Assembly: GCF_002917095.1 (NCBI RefSeq)
Contig: NZ_PQGA01000005.1
Coordinates: forward strand, 248,001 to 312,000
Length of the DNA stretch: 64,000 nt
From: Paraburkholderia eburnea
Lineage (GTDB): Bacteria > Pseudomonadota > Gammaproteobacteria > Burkholderiales > Burkholderiaceae
Direction of reading: 5' to 3'
Every line of letters starts with the position of its first letter. Position 1 is the first letter of the stretch. Shown piece after piece: positions 9,669-18,164 of the stretch. Both the position numbers and the translations under genes were made by a program. The notes under the pieces were generated by a model. The model was not told where the DNA came from. It made no database searches and saw only the letters and a list, made by a program, of their open reading frames with translations.

Positions 9669-10850
9669 TCAGGCGGCCGCGCCCTTGGGATCGAGAATGG
9701 CGTGGGCGATCGTATTGCGCTGGATTTCGCTCGTCCCCGTGAAGACTCTGAACATGCGCAGCTTGCGGAACGTCTGTTCGATCGGATGGTGTCGCGTTAC
9801 GCCAACATTGCCGTGGATCTGCACCGCCTTGTCCGCCACTTCGAAACAGCGCTCCGACACAAACAGCTTGCACGCGGCCGCCTTCATCCGCAGGTCGGCG
9901 CCCGCATCGGCGAGTGCGGCCGTCTGGGCAATCATGCTTTCGCATGCCCAGAGCGCGGCTGCCATATCGGCCAGCATGTGCTGGATCGCCTGAAAGCGCG
10001 CTATCGGTCCGCCGAACTGACGCCGCGTGCGCGCATAGTCGACCGAAGCCTCATACGCCGCCGTCGCGAGCCCGAGCATCGTGGGGCAATGCAGCAGCCG
10101 GTTGACATTGATGCGCGACATGCCGAGCTTGAAGCCGTTGCCCTCCCCGCCGAACACGTTGGCGCGCGGCACCCGCACGTCGACGAAATGAATATCCGCG
10201 TCGATATGCTGCCCCGACATCGGCACGTATTCCTGTTCGACGGTCACACCGGGAAGATCGAGATCGACCAGCACGGCCGTAATCGCGGGTGGCGTCGACG
10301 ATGCACTGGTGACACACATGACGATCGCAAAATCCGCGAATGGCGCGCCGCTGATGTAGTGCTTGGTGCCGTTGATCACGAGCTCGTCGCCGTCCACGAC
10401 AGCCGTAGTCGAAATGCTCTGCGCGTCAGAGCCGGAATGCGGTTCGGTCAGCGCGAAGCATGTGGACTTTTCGCCGCGTATCACCGGTTCGAAATAGCGG
10501 GTCAACTGATCCGGCGTCGCGTATTTGAGCATGTTGCCCACCCGCGGTGGCCCCCCCAGGTCACCGAGCACATGAGGGGCGAGCGCCGCGCCAGATGCAG
10601 CGAGGTCCGCCTTCAGGGCACACTGCTCGATAATCGAAAATCCCTTGCCGCCCAGCGCCGCAGGCAGGCACGCGGAGTAGAAGCCGAGTTCCGCGGAGCG
10701 GCGCCATACACGCCGCAGTACGTCGCGCGGCCAGATGTCTTCGGAGCCGAGTCCCAGCTCGCGCTCCATCGGCACAAGCTCCTGGGCGACAAAGCGGCGA
10801 ATGCCTGCACGGGTTTCAACGAACGCGGCGTTATTCAGGTAGTCGAACAT
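9669..10850 (-). CDS. Acyl-CoA dehydrogenase
   Basis: 393 residues covering the full FAD acyl-CoA dehydrogenase fold. Recognisable blocks are FALTEPHSGSDAQSI (FAD and substrate binding), INGTKHYISGAPFAD, TRRQFGGPIARFQAIQHMLA and the C-terminal VTRHHPIEQTFRKLRMFRVFTGTSEIQRNTIA. The Glu base expected before the GTSE block in short- and medium-chain enzymes is not obvious, so activity on a branched or carnitine-like CoA ester is possible. AGGA lies about 6 bases before ATG 10850. The upstream ligase stops 11 bp away, so the two are translationally close. The enzyme would introduce the alpha,beta double bond in the CoA ester formed by the neighbouring ligase or transferase. Confidence 0.95.
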   Translation of the reverse strand: MFDYLNNAAFVETRAGIRRFVAQELVPMERELGLGSEDIWPRDVLRRVWRRSAELGFYSACLPAALGGKGFSIIEQCALKADLAASGAALAPHVLGDLGGPPRVGNMLKYATPDQLTRYFEPVIRGEKSTCFALTEPHSGSDAQSISTTAVVDGDELVINGTKHYISGAPFADFAIVMCVTSASSTPPAITAVLVDLDLPGVTVEQEYVPMSGQHIDADIHFVDVRVPRANVFGGEGNGFKLGMSRINVNRLLHCPTMLGLATAAYEASVDYARTRRQFGGPIARFQAIQHMLADMAAALWACESMIAQTAALADAGADLRMKAAACKLFVSERCFEVADKAVQIHGNVGVTRHHPIEQTFRKLRMFRVFTGTSEIQRNTIAHAILDPKGAAA

Positions 10851-10861
10851 GGCAGTTCCTG

Positions 10862-12415
10862 TTAATTGACGCGACGGGCGACGCCCTGCCAGTACTGCTC
10901 ACGAACCAGTTTGCGGGCGATCTTGCCGCTTGCGTTCTTGGGCAGGTCGGCAACGAAGTTCACCGTGCGAGGGGTCTTGTAGTCCGCGAGTCGCGCGCGG
11001 CAATGAGCGATGAGATCGTCGGCAACGGTGTTGCGCCCTGACTTCAGCACGACGACCGCCTTGACGCTTTCGCCCCACTTTTCGTCGGGAACGCCTACCA
11101 CGCACACCTCCATGACATCGGGATGCTGATAGAGCGAGGCCTCGACTTCGTTCGGATACACGTTGAAGCCGCCGGAGATGATCATGTCCTTCTTGCGATC
11201 CACCAGGTAGATGAAGCCGTGCTCATCGACGCGCGCCAGGTCGCCGGTCCGCAGCCATCCGTCAACGAGCACCTCATCCGTGAGTTCGGGGGTGCCCCAA
11301 TAGCCGTGGAAGATGTCTTCGCCACGCATGACGATTTCACCGATGGCGTCGCCGCTCACCTCGCGCCCGCGTTCGTCGACAACCAGAACCTCGGTCTCGC
11401 CTGTGGGCCGTCCACACGACGCGAGTCGTTCGGGACGATGCGCAATGGCATGAGCGTGATCGGCAATGCTCAATCGCGTGACGCCCGAGGTCGATTCACT
11501 CAGGCCATAACCCTGCGTGAGTATCGGACCAATGCGCGCCCAGGCTTCCTCGATGCGTGCAGGCGCCATCGGTGCGGCGCCGTAGCCCAGCATTTTCAGA
11601 CTGCTCCGGTCAGCACTGTCCAATGCCGGGTCGTTCAGCAGCATATTGATCATCGCCGGAACCATGAAGACGTGCGTGATGCGCAACCGCTCGACTTCCC
11701 GCAGGAAGTGCGCAGACTCGAACGTATCGAACAGCACGAGCGTCGCGCCGCAGTACAGGTACGGTTGCATCAACATGCCCGAGGCGTGCGTGACCGGGCC
11801 AATCAGGGCAAGCCGGTCACCAGGCCGCGCCGGACTGTCCATTCCCAGCAGAATCTTGCGCAGGGAAGCGATCCGGTTCCCGCGGGTCTGCATGGCCGCC
11901 TTGATCTTGCCCGTGGAACCCGACGAGAAGTGCAGCACGGCGAGATCGTCGGGCGTGGTCACGACATCGGGCAACTGGGCGCTGGCACCGGAAATGAGGC
12001 CTTCGTAATCGACATATCCTGGCGTGGTCCCGCCGAGCGAGACGAAGCTCTCGACTGAGGCAAATCCGGGCGACTCGCGATCGTAGGCCGTATACCCTGC
12101 CCCCGCAATCAACACGCGCGGCGTGCAGTTTCCGACGACATCCGCCGCTTCGAGTGCCGTGAAACGCGGATTCAGCGCGGCCTTGACCAGGGCCGCCTTA
12201 TAAAGCGCGCATTCGATTTCGACCAGCTCCGTGCAGTTGCGCGCCTGAACGGCAACGCGGTCGCCTTTGACGAGTCCGAGGCCGAGCAGGGCATTCGCGA
12301 GCCGCGTCGAGCGCTCGTCGAGTTGGCGGTACGTCAGTACCCGGTCGCGATGCATGACCGCCGTCTGGTCACCCCAATAGCGCGCGGCGCGGCGCAAAAA
12401 ATAGGCAAAGCTCAA
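10862..12415 (-). CDS. AMP-dependent acyl-CoA synthetase/ligase
   Basis: 517 residues of the ANL superfamily: ATP-binding LHFSSGSTGKIKAA, YGLSESTSG, the WLRTGDLA hinge, VDRKKDMIISGGFNVYP and the C-terminal catalytic Lys in LPKNASGKIARK. The start is a TTG at 12415. A GGAG sits 7 bases upstream, and the resulting N-terminus LSFAYFLRRAARYWGDQ aligns with the usual family start. The longer GTG frame to 12472 has no ribosome site. It is the first gene of a leftward operon (ligase, acyl-CoA dehydrogenase, CoA-transferase, MFS carrier) facing a divergent LysR gene, and it activates an unidentified acid. Confidence 0.93.
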   Translation of the reverse strand: MSFAYFLRRAARYWGDQTAVMHRDRVLTYRQLDERSTRLANALLGLGLVKGDRVAVQARNCTELVEIECALYKAALVKAALNPRFTALEAADVVGNCTPRVLIAGAGYTAYDRESPGFASVESFVSLGGTTPGYVDYEGLISGASAQLPDVVTTPDDLAVLHFSSGSTGKIKAAMQTRGNRIASLRKILLGMDSPARPGDRLALIGPVTHASGMLMQPYLYCGATLVLFDTFESAHFLREVERLRITHVFMVPAMINMLLNDPALDSADRSSLKMLGYGAAPMAPARIEEAWARIGPILTQGYGLSESTSGVTRLSIADHAHAIAHRPERLASCGRPTGETEVLVVDERGREVSGDAIGEIVMRGEDIFHGYWGTPELTDEVLVDGWLRTGDLARVDEHGFIYLVDRKKDMIISGGFNVYPNEVEASLYQHPDVMEVCVVGVPDEKWGESVKAVVVLKSGRNTVADDLIAHCRARLADYKTPRTVNFVADLPKNASGKIARKLVREQYWQGVARRVN

Positions 12416-12502
12416 TCGCTGTCTCCGTTTAACAACCTTGCCCGTAGTCTGTAAGATGCGGGGGATCACCACAATGCATCACTGGTTATAAAGTCATAGC
12501 CA

Positions 12503-13405
12503 ATGGGAATGAGCATGGAGACGCGGGATCTGGACTATCTGCTGGCCATCGAAAAGCACGGCGGCATTGGCAAGGCAGCAGAGGCACTGGGCATGAGCCA
12601 GCCGGCGCTGACGAAGGCCATTCAGCGCGTTGAGGCGCAAGCCGGCCTCGCCTTGTTCGAGCGCACGGCGAACGGGGTGGTGCCGACTCCACCTGGCGCG
12701 CTATTTCTGGCCCGCGCGCGGCGAATCGCGCTGGAATACGAGGACGCGCTCAAGGAAATGCACGCGATCCGCGGCGGAGAACAGGGCATGCTGCGCATCG
12801 GCTATTCGCCCACCGTGCCGGACACGCTGGTACTGGACGCATGCCGGCAGTTGCTGAAGGAACGGCCAGCGGCGCGCCTGCGGCTGCGGCGCCGGCTCGC
12901 GCGCGAACTGGTCGACCTGCTCGTGGCGGGCGAACTCGATCTGATCGTGGCGCCCGAGCAAGATGGGGACAATGGCGAGCTGTCGTTCGTCGAACTCTTT
13001 TGCGACACGCTTTCCGTGCTCGCCGCCGACACGCATCCGCTACACCGAAAGCGCAATTTGCGCCTCGTCAATCTCGTCGATCAGGAGTGGCTACTGCCGG
13101 GCCCGACCATTCCGCTTCGACAAAAAATCGATGCGGCTTTCGAGAGACAAGGTCTTCCTGCGCCCAGGCTGCGCGTGGAAACCGATTTCGGAAGCATTTC
13201 GCTGCTGCACCTCATGCGCGATACGACGATGCTCTGCGTCGCCGGTACCGAATCATTCGGGACGCTTGAGGGACTGCGCGCACTCAATGTCGATACGAAG
13301 GAACTCGACCTGTACCGGCACATCGGTGTGATCTTCCGGACCCAGGCTTACCTTTCACCGCTTGCACAACGCACGATCGTCCTGTTGCAGGAACGGGCGA
13401 GTTGA
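12503..13405 (+). CDS. LysR-family transcriptional regulator
   Basis: 300 residues. The N-terminal winged helix-turn-helix is clear (LDYLLAIEKHGGIGKAAEALGMSQPALTKAIQ), given here in parts as LDYLLAIEKHGG and AAEALGMSQPALTKAIQ, followed by a co-inducer domain from about residue 90. Three in-frame ATGs lie close together (12503, 12509, 12515), none with a strong ribosome site. It is divergent from the acyl-CoA ligase operon with about 87 bp between the starts, the classic LysR arrangement, so it probably controls that operon and itself. The dyad ATGCAT and the AT-rich TTATAAAG stretch in the shared region are possible contact sites, but I could not fix one. Confidence 0.93.
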   Translation: MGMSMETRDLDYLLAIEKHGGIGKAAEALGMSQPALTKAIQRVEAQAGLALFERTANGVVPTPPGALFLARARRIALEYEDALKEMHAIRGGEQGMLRIGYSPTVPDTLVLDACRQLLKERPAARLRLRRRLARELVDLLVAGELDLIVAPEQDGDNGELSFVELFCDTLSVLAADTHPLHRKRNLRLVNLVDQEWLLPGPTIPLRQKIDAAFERQGLPAPRLRVETDFGSISLLHLMRDTTMLCVAGTESFGTLEGLRALNVDTKELDLYRHIGVIFRTQAYLSPLAQRTIVLLQERAS

Positions 13406-13737
13406 ATGCTTCCTGAAGCATCGGAAGTTTGCTGGCTGAAGTACATCGCGTGCTGGAAGCGGTCGATTGGACAAACGGCCGCCTTCGACTACGTTCGAGG
13501 CGCATCACTGACAGCCCGCATGTCCAACCCTCTTCCGGCGACCGGTGTTTGCAGTCCCAATAAACATCGTTGCGGTCGACCTCAGCAATCGGGTTGTCGA
13601 ACTGCCTGAGGATGCCGGCCATCTGCAGGCGCTCTTGCTCATCGAGTGAGGCCATGCGTGCAGATCGGACCGCAATGACCGCAATTGCTTCTCGCGCGAG
13701 CCGTATTCAGAGAACACAGAGATCGCGCCGGTGTACA
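13406..13737. other. Intergenic stretch with a possible gene remnant
   Basis: No intact gene. Leftward, about 13500-13700, one frame gives a protein-like stretch (SLDEQERLQMAGILRQFD, then NPIAEVDRNDVYWDCKH) opened just after an in-frame stop and decaying into low-quality sequence. It could be a relic of a deleted gene, but I recognise no family and no start. Confidence 0.35.
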
Positions 13738-14712
13738 TCAAAGATCGCGGAGAAATTCAATCAATGCCGCGTTGACGAAATCGGGCGCCTCCTGTTGCAG
13801 CCAGTGCCCTGCTCGTGGAACGACGCGAGTGGCCGACAGTCTGGGCACGATCCGGGGCATGTCGCCGATAATTTCCTGCATACCCGGCATTGCCAGACCT
13901 GTGTCTCGCTCGCCGACAAGGTACAGGGCGGGAACCTCGACGAGCAGGCCCTCCAGGGCCGATTGCAGTTCCCAATTACGGTCGAGGTTGCGGTAGTAAT
14001 TCAATCCACCGCGAAACCCGGAAATGCTGAATGCTTGCACAAACTTGTCGAGGTCGGCAGGTGCGAGCCATGCCGGCAACGAAGGTGGGTCAATCAGCGA
14101 GTCAAGAAGTCCACCACTGCGCGGCACAAGTCCGAACGGATTGGGCGTATTCGCGTCGCGGGCTCCGACGTCGCCCGATGCGGAAAAATAGATTTTGCGC
14201 AATGTTGTGGCAACGTCACGCTCAAGTTCGGTTTCGGCCAACCCGGGTTCGGAAAAGTAATGGGTGTAGAACCTCGTTTGATCGGTCTGCGGAAAAAGCC
14301 GGCTCGGCGCCATCGGCGCGCGGCCCATCATTGGCACCCCGAGCGCAACGACAGCGCGAAAGCGGTCGGGCCGAAGCAACGCAGCTTGCCAGGCAATGGT
14401 TGCCCCCCAATCGTTTCCCACAACAACTGCGTCGCGTTCTCCGAGAATGTCGACGAGCGCCACCAGGTCACCGACAACATCCCATGTCGTGTACTGTCCG
14501 GTTGCCGTTGGACATTCACTTGATCCGTAGCCACGCAGATCCGGTGCTATTGCGCGGAAGCCGGCGTGCGCAAGTGCCGCCAGTTGATGGCGCCAGGCAT
14601 GCGAGGTCTCAGGAAAGCCGTGACAAAGGAGCACCAATGGGCCGTCGCCCTGTTCAGCGACGTGCAGGCGAATTCCGTTTGCTTCAATAAAGGTCTGACG
14701 GTATGCGGTCAT
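13738..14712 (-). CDS. Alpha/beta hydrolase, epoxide-hydrolase-like
   Basis: 324 residues from ATG 14712. The motifs follow cytosolic epoxide hydrolases: oxyanion HGFPETSHAWRHQ, the GYGSS loop, nucleophile Asp in VVGNDWGATIAW, a cap domain, the acid region around ERDTGLAM, and catalytic His in RAGHWLQQEAPDFV. A Tyr in the cap (FYTHYFSEPG) could be a ring-opening Tyr. Haloalkane or fluoroacetate dehalogenases share the Asp nucleophile and remain possible. The enzyme is cytoplasmic, with no signal peptide. It is divergent from an Rrf2-type regulator 83 bp away, which probably represses it. Confidence 0.9.
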   Translation of the reverse strand: MTAYRQTFIEANGIRLHVAEQGDGPLVLLCHGFPETSHAWRHQLAALAHAGFRAIAPDLRGYGSSECPTATGQYTTWDVVGDLVALVDILGERDAVVVGNDWGATIAWQAALLRPDRFRAVVALGVPMMGRAPMAPSRLFPQTDQTRFYTHYFSEPGLAETELERDVATTLRKIYFSASGDVGARDANTPNPFGLVPRSGGLLDSLIDPPSLPAWLAPADLDKFVQAFSISGFRGGLNYYRNLDRNWELQSALEGLLVEVPALYLVGERDTGLAMPGMQEIIGDMPRIVPRLSATRVVPRAGHWLQQEAPDFVNAALIEFLRDL

Positions 14713-14794
14713 GGTTGCTCTGGCAAAGACGGTTGCACACAAGAAGCGGGATATAGCGTAACATCAAAAGTTACGAATTGCCAGGCTTCCGAAT

Positions 14795-15232
14795 ATGCAA
14801 CGCGATACCCGACTGGCTCGACTTCTGCACATCCTCATCCACATGCATCTTCGCGGAGGCGCGAGCACCTCGGAGACGATCGCGCTGATGCTGCACACGA
14901 ACCCGGCCTTTGTTCGCCGAACAATGGCCGCGCTACGCGAATCGGGGTATGTAAAGTCGACGGGTGGCCCGGGCGGAGGTTGGGCGCTCGCCTGCAACCT
15001 CAACGATCTTACGGTGAGAGATGTCTACCAGGCCATTGGGCATACTGCACCGTTTGTGATTGGCCTGGCCGACGACAATCGCACTTGTCCGGTCGAGGCG
15101 GCGGTTAATCACCACATCAACGAGGTGCTGGGTTCGGCAGAAAATACGTTCCTTCAATTGCTTGGCGAAAAGCGACTCTCCGAGATCGCGCATGACGTGA
15201 CGACGTCAAAGTTGCGCAAAACGATTCAGTAA
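14795..15232 (+). CDS. Rrf2-family transcriptional regulator
   Basis: 145 residues with an N-terminal winged helix (LLHILIHMHLRGG, NPAFVRRTMAALRESGYVKS, then GPGGGWALACNLNDLTVRDV), the pattern of Rrf2/BadM regulators of the YwnA branch. Only one Cys is in the usual cofactor stretch (TCPVEAAV), so the three-Cys Fe-S site of IscR and NsrR is absent. Sensing may use a thiol or a small molecule. It is divergent from the epoxide-hydrolase-like gene with an 83 bp gap. That layout and the family habit of local repression suggest it controls the hydrolase. Confidence 0.9.
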   Translation: MQRDTRLARLLHILIHMHLRGGASTSETIALMLHTNPAFVRRTMAALRESGYVKSTGGPGGGWALACNLNDLTVRDVYQAIGHTAPFVIGLADDNRTCPVEAAVNHHINEVLGSAENTFLQLLGEKRLSEIAHDVTTSKLRKTIQ

Positions 15233-15565
15233 TGTCGCGGAACGACAGAATGGGTAGCCATGGAAGCAGGCATCGCGCGCCTGAACGACAGAGTGGCACC
15301 GCCCCGTCCGCAGCCTATATTTTAGGAATACAGAATATCCAACCGCGCCGGTTTTACCCGACTCCGCGTCCCTGATCGCGCTGCGCGCATGGTTTGCAGG
15401 CGTCGGTGCGCACGTGGCAGTCGAACGCTATTGCGCAATGACTATCAGGCGTTCAGGCGCGCTGCGGTGTCATCAATTTAGCGGTGACTGCGTGTCCTGA
15501 GTTACAGGGGCAACTCCACCCAAAAAGTGCAACTTTTTTGTGTGCCGACAGCACTTTTGAAAGCG
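15233..15565. other. Intergenic region with weak integrase-like fragment
   Basis: No intact gene. At about 15360-15470 a rightward frame reads SLIALRAWFAGVGAHVAVER, which is like the N-terminal helix of tyrosine recombinases found on Burkholderiaceae elements, but the match is about 25 residues. The end of the stretch leads into the promoter of the XRE-cupin gene. Confidence 0.3.
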
Positions 15566-15594
15566 TTGACAAGCAGAAGTCGTACGTCTAGTTT
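15566..15594 (+). promoter_or_regulatory. Sigma70-type promoter of the XRE-cupin gene
   Basis: TTGACA at 15566-15571 and TAGTTT at 15589-15594 are separated by 17 bp. The start of transcription would fall inside the palindrome described next. Confidence 0.65.
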
Positions 15595-15619
15595 ACTGGA
15601 TATACTCATCCACTAAACT
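15590..15619. promoter_or_regulatory. Palindromic operator over the promoter, probable autoregulatory site
   Basis: Left arm AGTTTACTGGAT (15590-15601) and right arm ATCCACTAAACT (15608-15619) are inverted with one mismatch and a 6 bp spacer. The left arm overlaps the -10 hexamer and the right arm ends 7 bp before the XRE-cupin start codon, so occupancy should block transcription. XRE-cupin regulators often repress themselves, which makes that protein the first candidate to bind here. Confidence 0.65.
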
Positions 15620-15626
15620 GGACACC

Positions 15627-16205
15627 ATGGATATCCATACCGCACTGGCCCAACGCCTGCGCGAACTGCGCGACGCACGCGGCTGGTCGCTCGAAGCGCT
15701 CGCCGAGCGTAGCGCCGTGAGCCGCTCGACCATTTCGCTGATCGAGCGCGGCGAGAGCAGTCCCACCGCGGTCGTGCTCGACAAGCTCGCTACCGCGCTG
15801 GGTGTCTCGCTCGCCTCGCTATTCGAGCCATCCGGGCACACGGCGGCAGCCGAACCGTCACCCTACGCCGCCGCGCAGTCACAGCCGGTCTGGACCGATC
15901 CGGCCTCGGGCTACGTGCGCCGCAATCTTTCGCCCGAACTCTGGTCGCCCATTCAGCTCGTCGAAGTGCGCTTTCCCGCCGGCAAGCGCGTCGCCTACGA
16001 CACCAGCCTGCGCGACGCGGAAATCCATCAACAGGTCTGGATCATCGAAGGCACGATGGAAATAACGGTCGGCGAGCGGCGCTGGCGTCTGGAAACCGGC
16101 GACTGTCTCGCCATGAAACTCGACTGCCCCATCGTCTGGCGCAATCCCACGCGCCAGAGCGCGCGCTATCTCGTGGCGTTGAGCCGTGTTGCCCGGAATC
16201 CTTAG
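15627..16205 (+). CDS. XRE-family regulator with C-terminal cupin domain
   Basis: 192 residues. The helix-turn-helix spans about residues 8-62 (LRELRDARGWSLEALAE, SRSTISLIERGESSPT, LDKLATALGVSLASLF). A single cupin beta-barrel at about 105-185 includes EIHQQVWIIEGTMEI and GDCLAMKLDCPIVWRN. This architecture is shared by SutR/PuuR-type sensors that bind small metabolites in the cupin. It is the first gene of a likely unit with a GNAT acetyltransferase 11 bp downstream. A palindrome overlaps its promoter, consistent with autoregulation. The ligand is not known. Confidence 0.93.
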   Translation: MDIHTALAQRLRELRDARGWSLEALAERSAVSRSTISLIERGESSPTAVVLDKLATALGVSLASLFEPSGHTAAAEPSPYAAAQSQPVWTDPASGYVRRNLSPELWSPIQLVEVRFPAGKRVAYDTSLRDAEIHQQVWIIEGTMEITVGERRWRLETGDCLAMKLDCPIVWRNPTRQSARYLVALSRVARNP

Positions 16206-16216
16206 TGGAGAGCCGC

Positions 16217-16786
16217 ATGAACCGCTTGAACAGCAGCCTGAATCGCGATATCGAAGTGCGCCGGCTAGACGCAAAAGAAGCCTCCGCGCGTATCGACGCG
16301 CTCGCCGACGTGCTGATCGATTGCGTCGAAGGCGGCGCGTCCGTGAGTTTCATGGCGCCGCTCGCACGCGAGACGGCGCTCGCGTTCTGGAGGCGCGTGG
16401 CGGGCGGCGTGGCCGCTGACGAGCGCATCCTGCTGGTGGCCGAAGACGCGCACGGCCGGATCGTCGGCACGGTGCAGATCGTCACGGCGCAGCCTGAAAA
16501 TCAGCCACATCGCGCCGATGTCGCCAAGATGCTGGTGTCGCGCGCGGCACGCAGGCAAGGCATCGGCGCGCGGCTGATGCAGGCTGTCGATACGCACGCG
16601 CTGCAAGCGGGCAAGACCGTGCTGGTGCTCGACACGGTCGCGGGCGGCGAAGCAGAGCGCCTGTACGAGCGCGCGGGATGGCAGCGCGCGGGCACGGTGC
16701 CGGACTACGCGCTCATGCCCGATGGCGGCCTCTGCGCGACCACCTTCTATTACAAGCAGCTAGCCCGCACACACCGCCAGCTTTAG
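16217..16786 (+). CDS. GNAT-family N-acetyltransferase
   Basis: 189 residues from ATG 16217, chosen over GTG 16205 because GGAG lies 6 bases upstream. The acetyl-CoA fold is visible as ILLVAEDAHGRIVGTVQI (beta 2-4), the pyrophosphate loop SRAARRQGIGARLM (Q/RxxGxG/A form RRQGIG) and LVLDTVAGGEAERLYERAGW in the C-terminal half. The substrate is unknown; many enzymes of this subgroup acetylate small amines or toxins. It is coupled to the XRE-cupin regulator and is followed 255 bp later by alanine racemase. The intervening stretch is AT-rich and probably holds the racemase promoter. Confidence 0.9.
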   Translation: MNRLNSSLNRDIEVRRLDAKEASARIDALADVLIDCVEGGASVSFMAPLARETALAFWRRVAGGVAADERILLVAEDAHGRIVGTVQIVTAQPENQPHRADVAKMLVSRAARRQGIGARLMQAVDTHALQAGKTVLVLDTVAGGEAERLYERAGWQRAGTVPDYALMPDGGLCATTFYYKQLARTHRQL

Positions 16787-17041
16787 CGGAACCCGCGCGC
16801 TTGCACGCGCACCTTGCCATCGCAGACCGGCATGACGCCGGGGTTATCGTCGCCCGCTTCATTGATGAATCGACACCGCCCGTCGAATACGCGGGTGAGC
16901 AGCATTCATTGGCACAAAGACCTGAATGCAGTCGATAAACCCAAATTCGACAAAAAATACATTAAAAATAACTGGACGAAAATCAATACGATTGCACAAA
17001 TTACTGGAAAGCCCCACCCACCTTCGTCCCCAGGATCGCCC

Positions 17042-18154
17042 ATGCCGCGCCCCATTTCCGTCCGCATCCATCCCGAAGCCGTCCGCCATAACCTCCAGCT
17101 CGCCGCGCGCAGCGCCGTGGGCGCGCGCGTCTGGGCCGTCGTCAAGGCCAACGCCTACGGCCACGGCATCGAGCGCATCTTCCCGGCGCTCGCGGACGCG
17201 GACGGCATCGCCCTGCTCGACCTGGACGAAGCCGTGCGTGTGCGCGAACTCGGCTGGAGCAAGCCGATCCTGCTGCTGGAAGGCGTGTTCGATGCCGCCG
17301 ACGTCGCCACCGCCGTCGCGCATCGCCTGACCGTCGCCGTGCATTGCGACGAGCAACTGGCGCTACTCGCAGCGGCGCAAACGACGCGGCCCATCGACAT
17401 CCAGTTGAAGATGAACTCGGGGATGAATCGCCTTGGTTACATGCCCGACGCGTATCGCGCGGCCTGGGAGCGCGCCCGCGCGATTCCGGCGATCGGCGCG
17501 ATCGGTCTCATGACCCATTTCGCCAACGCCGACGACGGCGCAATCGACTGGCAGCTCGACCGCTTCGACGCCGCGACGGCGGACATCCCCGGCGAGCGCT
17601 CGCTCTCGAATTCGGCGGCAGTGCTCTGGCATCCGCGCGCGCACCGCGACTGGGTGCGGCCCGGCACGATCCTGTACGGCGCATCGCCCACGGGCGCGGC
17701 GCGCCATATCGAAGGCATCGGCCTGCGCGCGGCGATGACGCTGTCGAGCCGCATCATCGGCGTGCAGACGCTCGCGCCGCAGGACACCATCGGCTATGGC
17801 CGCACCTATGCGGTCGAGCAGCCGATGCGTATCGGCGTGGTGGCGTGCGGCTACGCGGACGGCTACCCGCGCCATGCACCGACCGGCACGCCGATCGCCG
17901 TCGATGGCGTGCGCACCCGCGTGGTGGGCCGCGTGTCGATGGACATGCTCACGGTCGACCTCACGCCATGCCCGAACGCCGGCATCGGCTCGCACGTCGA
18001 GCTGTGGGGCGAAACCGTGAAGGTGGACGAAGTGGCCGAGCCGTCGGGCACGATCGGCTATGAGCTGATGTGCGCCGTCGCGCGGCGCGTGCCGGTGGAG
18101 GTCGATGGCCACGCCGCCGTGCGGCGCGAGTCCGAGGAAGAGGTGGCGGCGTAA
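17042..18154 (+). CDS. alr: Alanine racemase
   Basis: 370 residues, normal for the family, from ATG 17042 with AGGA about 8 bases upstream. The longer frame to 16814 is not family-like. PLP Lys is K35 in [13 protein letters not shown]. The second catalytic residue, Tyr, lies in [16 protein letters not shown], and [13 protein letters not shown] is the conserved C-terminal beta-barrel block. It interconverts L- and D-alanine in the cytoplasm for peptidoglycan, or in the catabolic direction when a second copy exists. The neighbouring MocR regulator belongs to a PLP-binding regulator family often found beside PLP enzymes, so regulation by it is possible but not shown. Confidence 0.96.
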   Translation: MPRPISVRIHPEAVRHNLQLAARSAVGARVWAVVKANAYGHGIERIFPALADADGIALLDLDEAVRVRELGWSKPILLLEGVFDAADVATAVAHRLTVAVHCDEQLALLAAAQTTRPIDIQLKMNSGMNRLGYMPDAYRAAWERARAIPAIGAIGLMTHFANADDGAIDWQLDRFDAATADIPGERSLSNSAAVLWHPRAHRDWVRPGTILYGASPTGAARHIEGIGLRAAMTLSSRIIGVQTLAPQDTIGYGRTYAVEQPMRIGVVACGYADGYPRHAPTGTPIAVDGVRTRVVGRVSMDMLTVDLTPCPNAGIGSHVELWGETVKVDEVAEPSGTIGYELMCAVARRVPVEVDGHAAVRRESEEEVAA

Positions 18155-18164
18155 GCGCCGTGCA

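Noticed and set aside
8787..10865. 692-codon open frame on the plus strand
   Set aside because: It is antisense to the CoA-transferase and acyl-CoA dehydrogenase, is Arg/His-rich and lacks any family pattern; high GC keeps such frames open.
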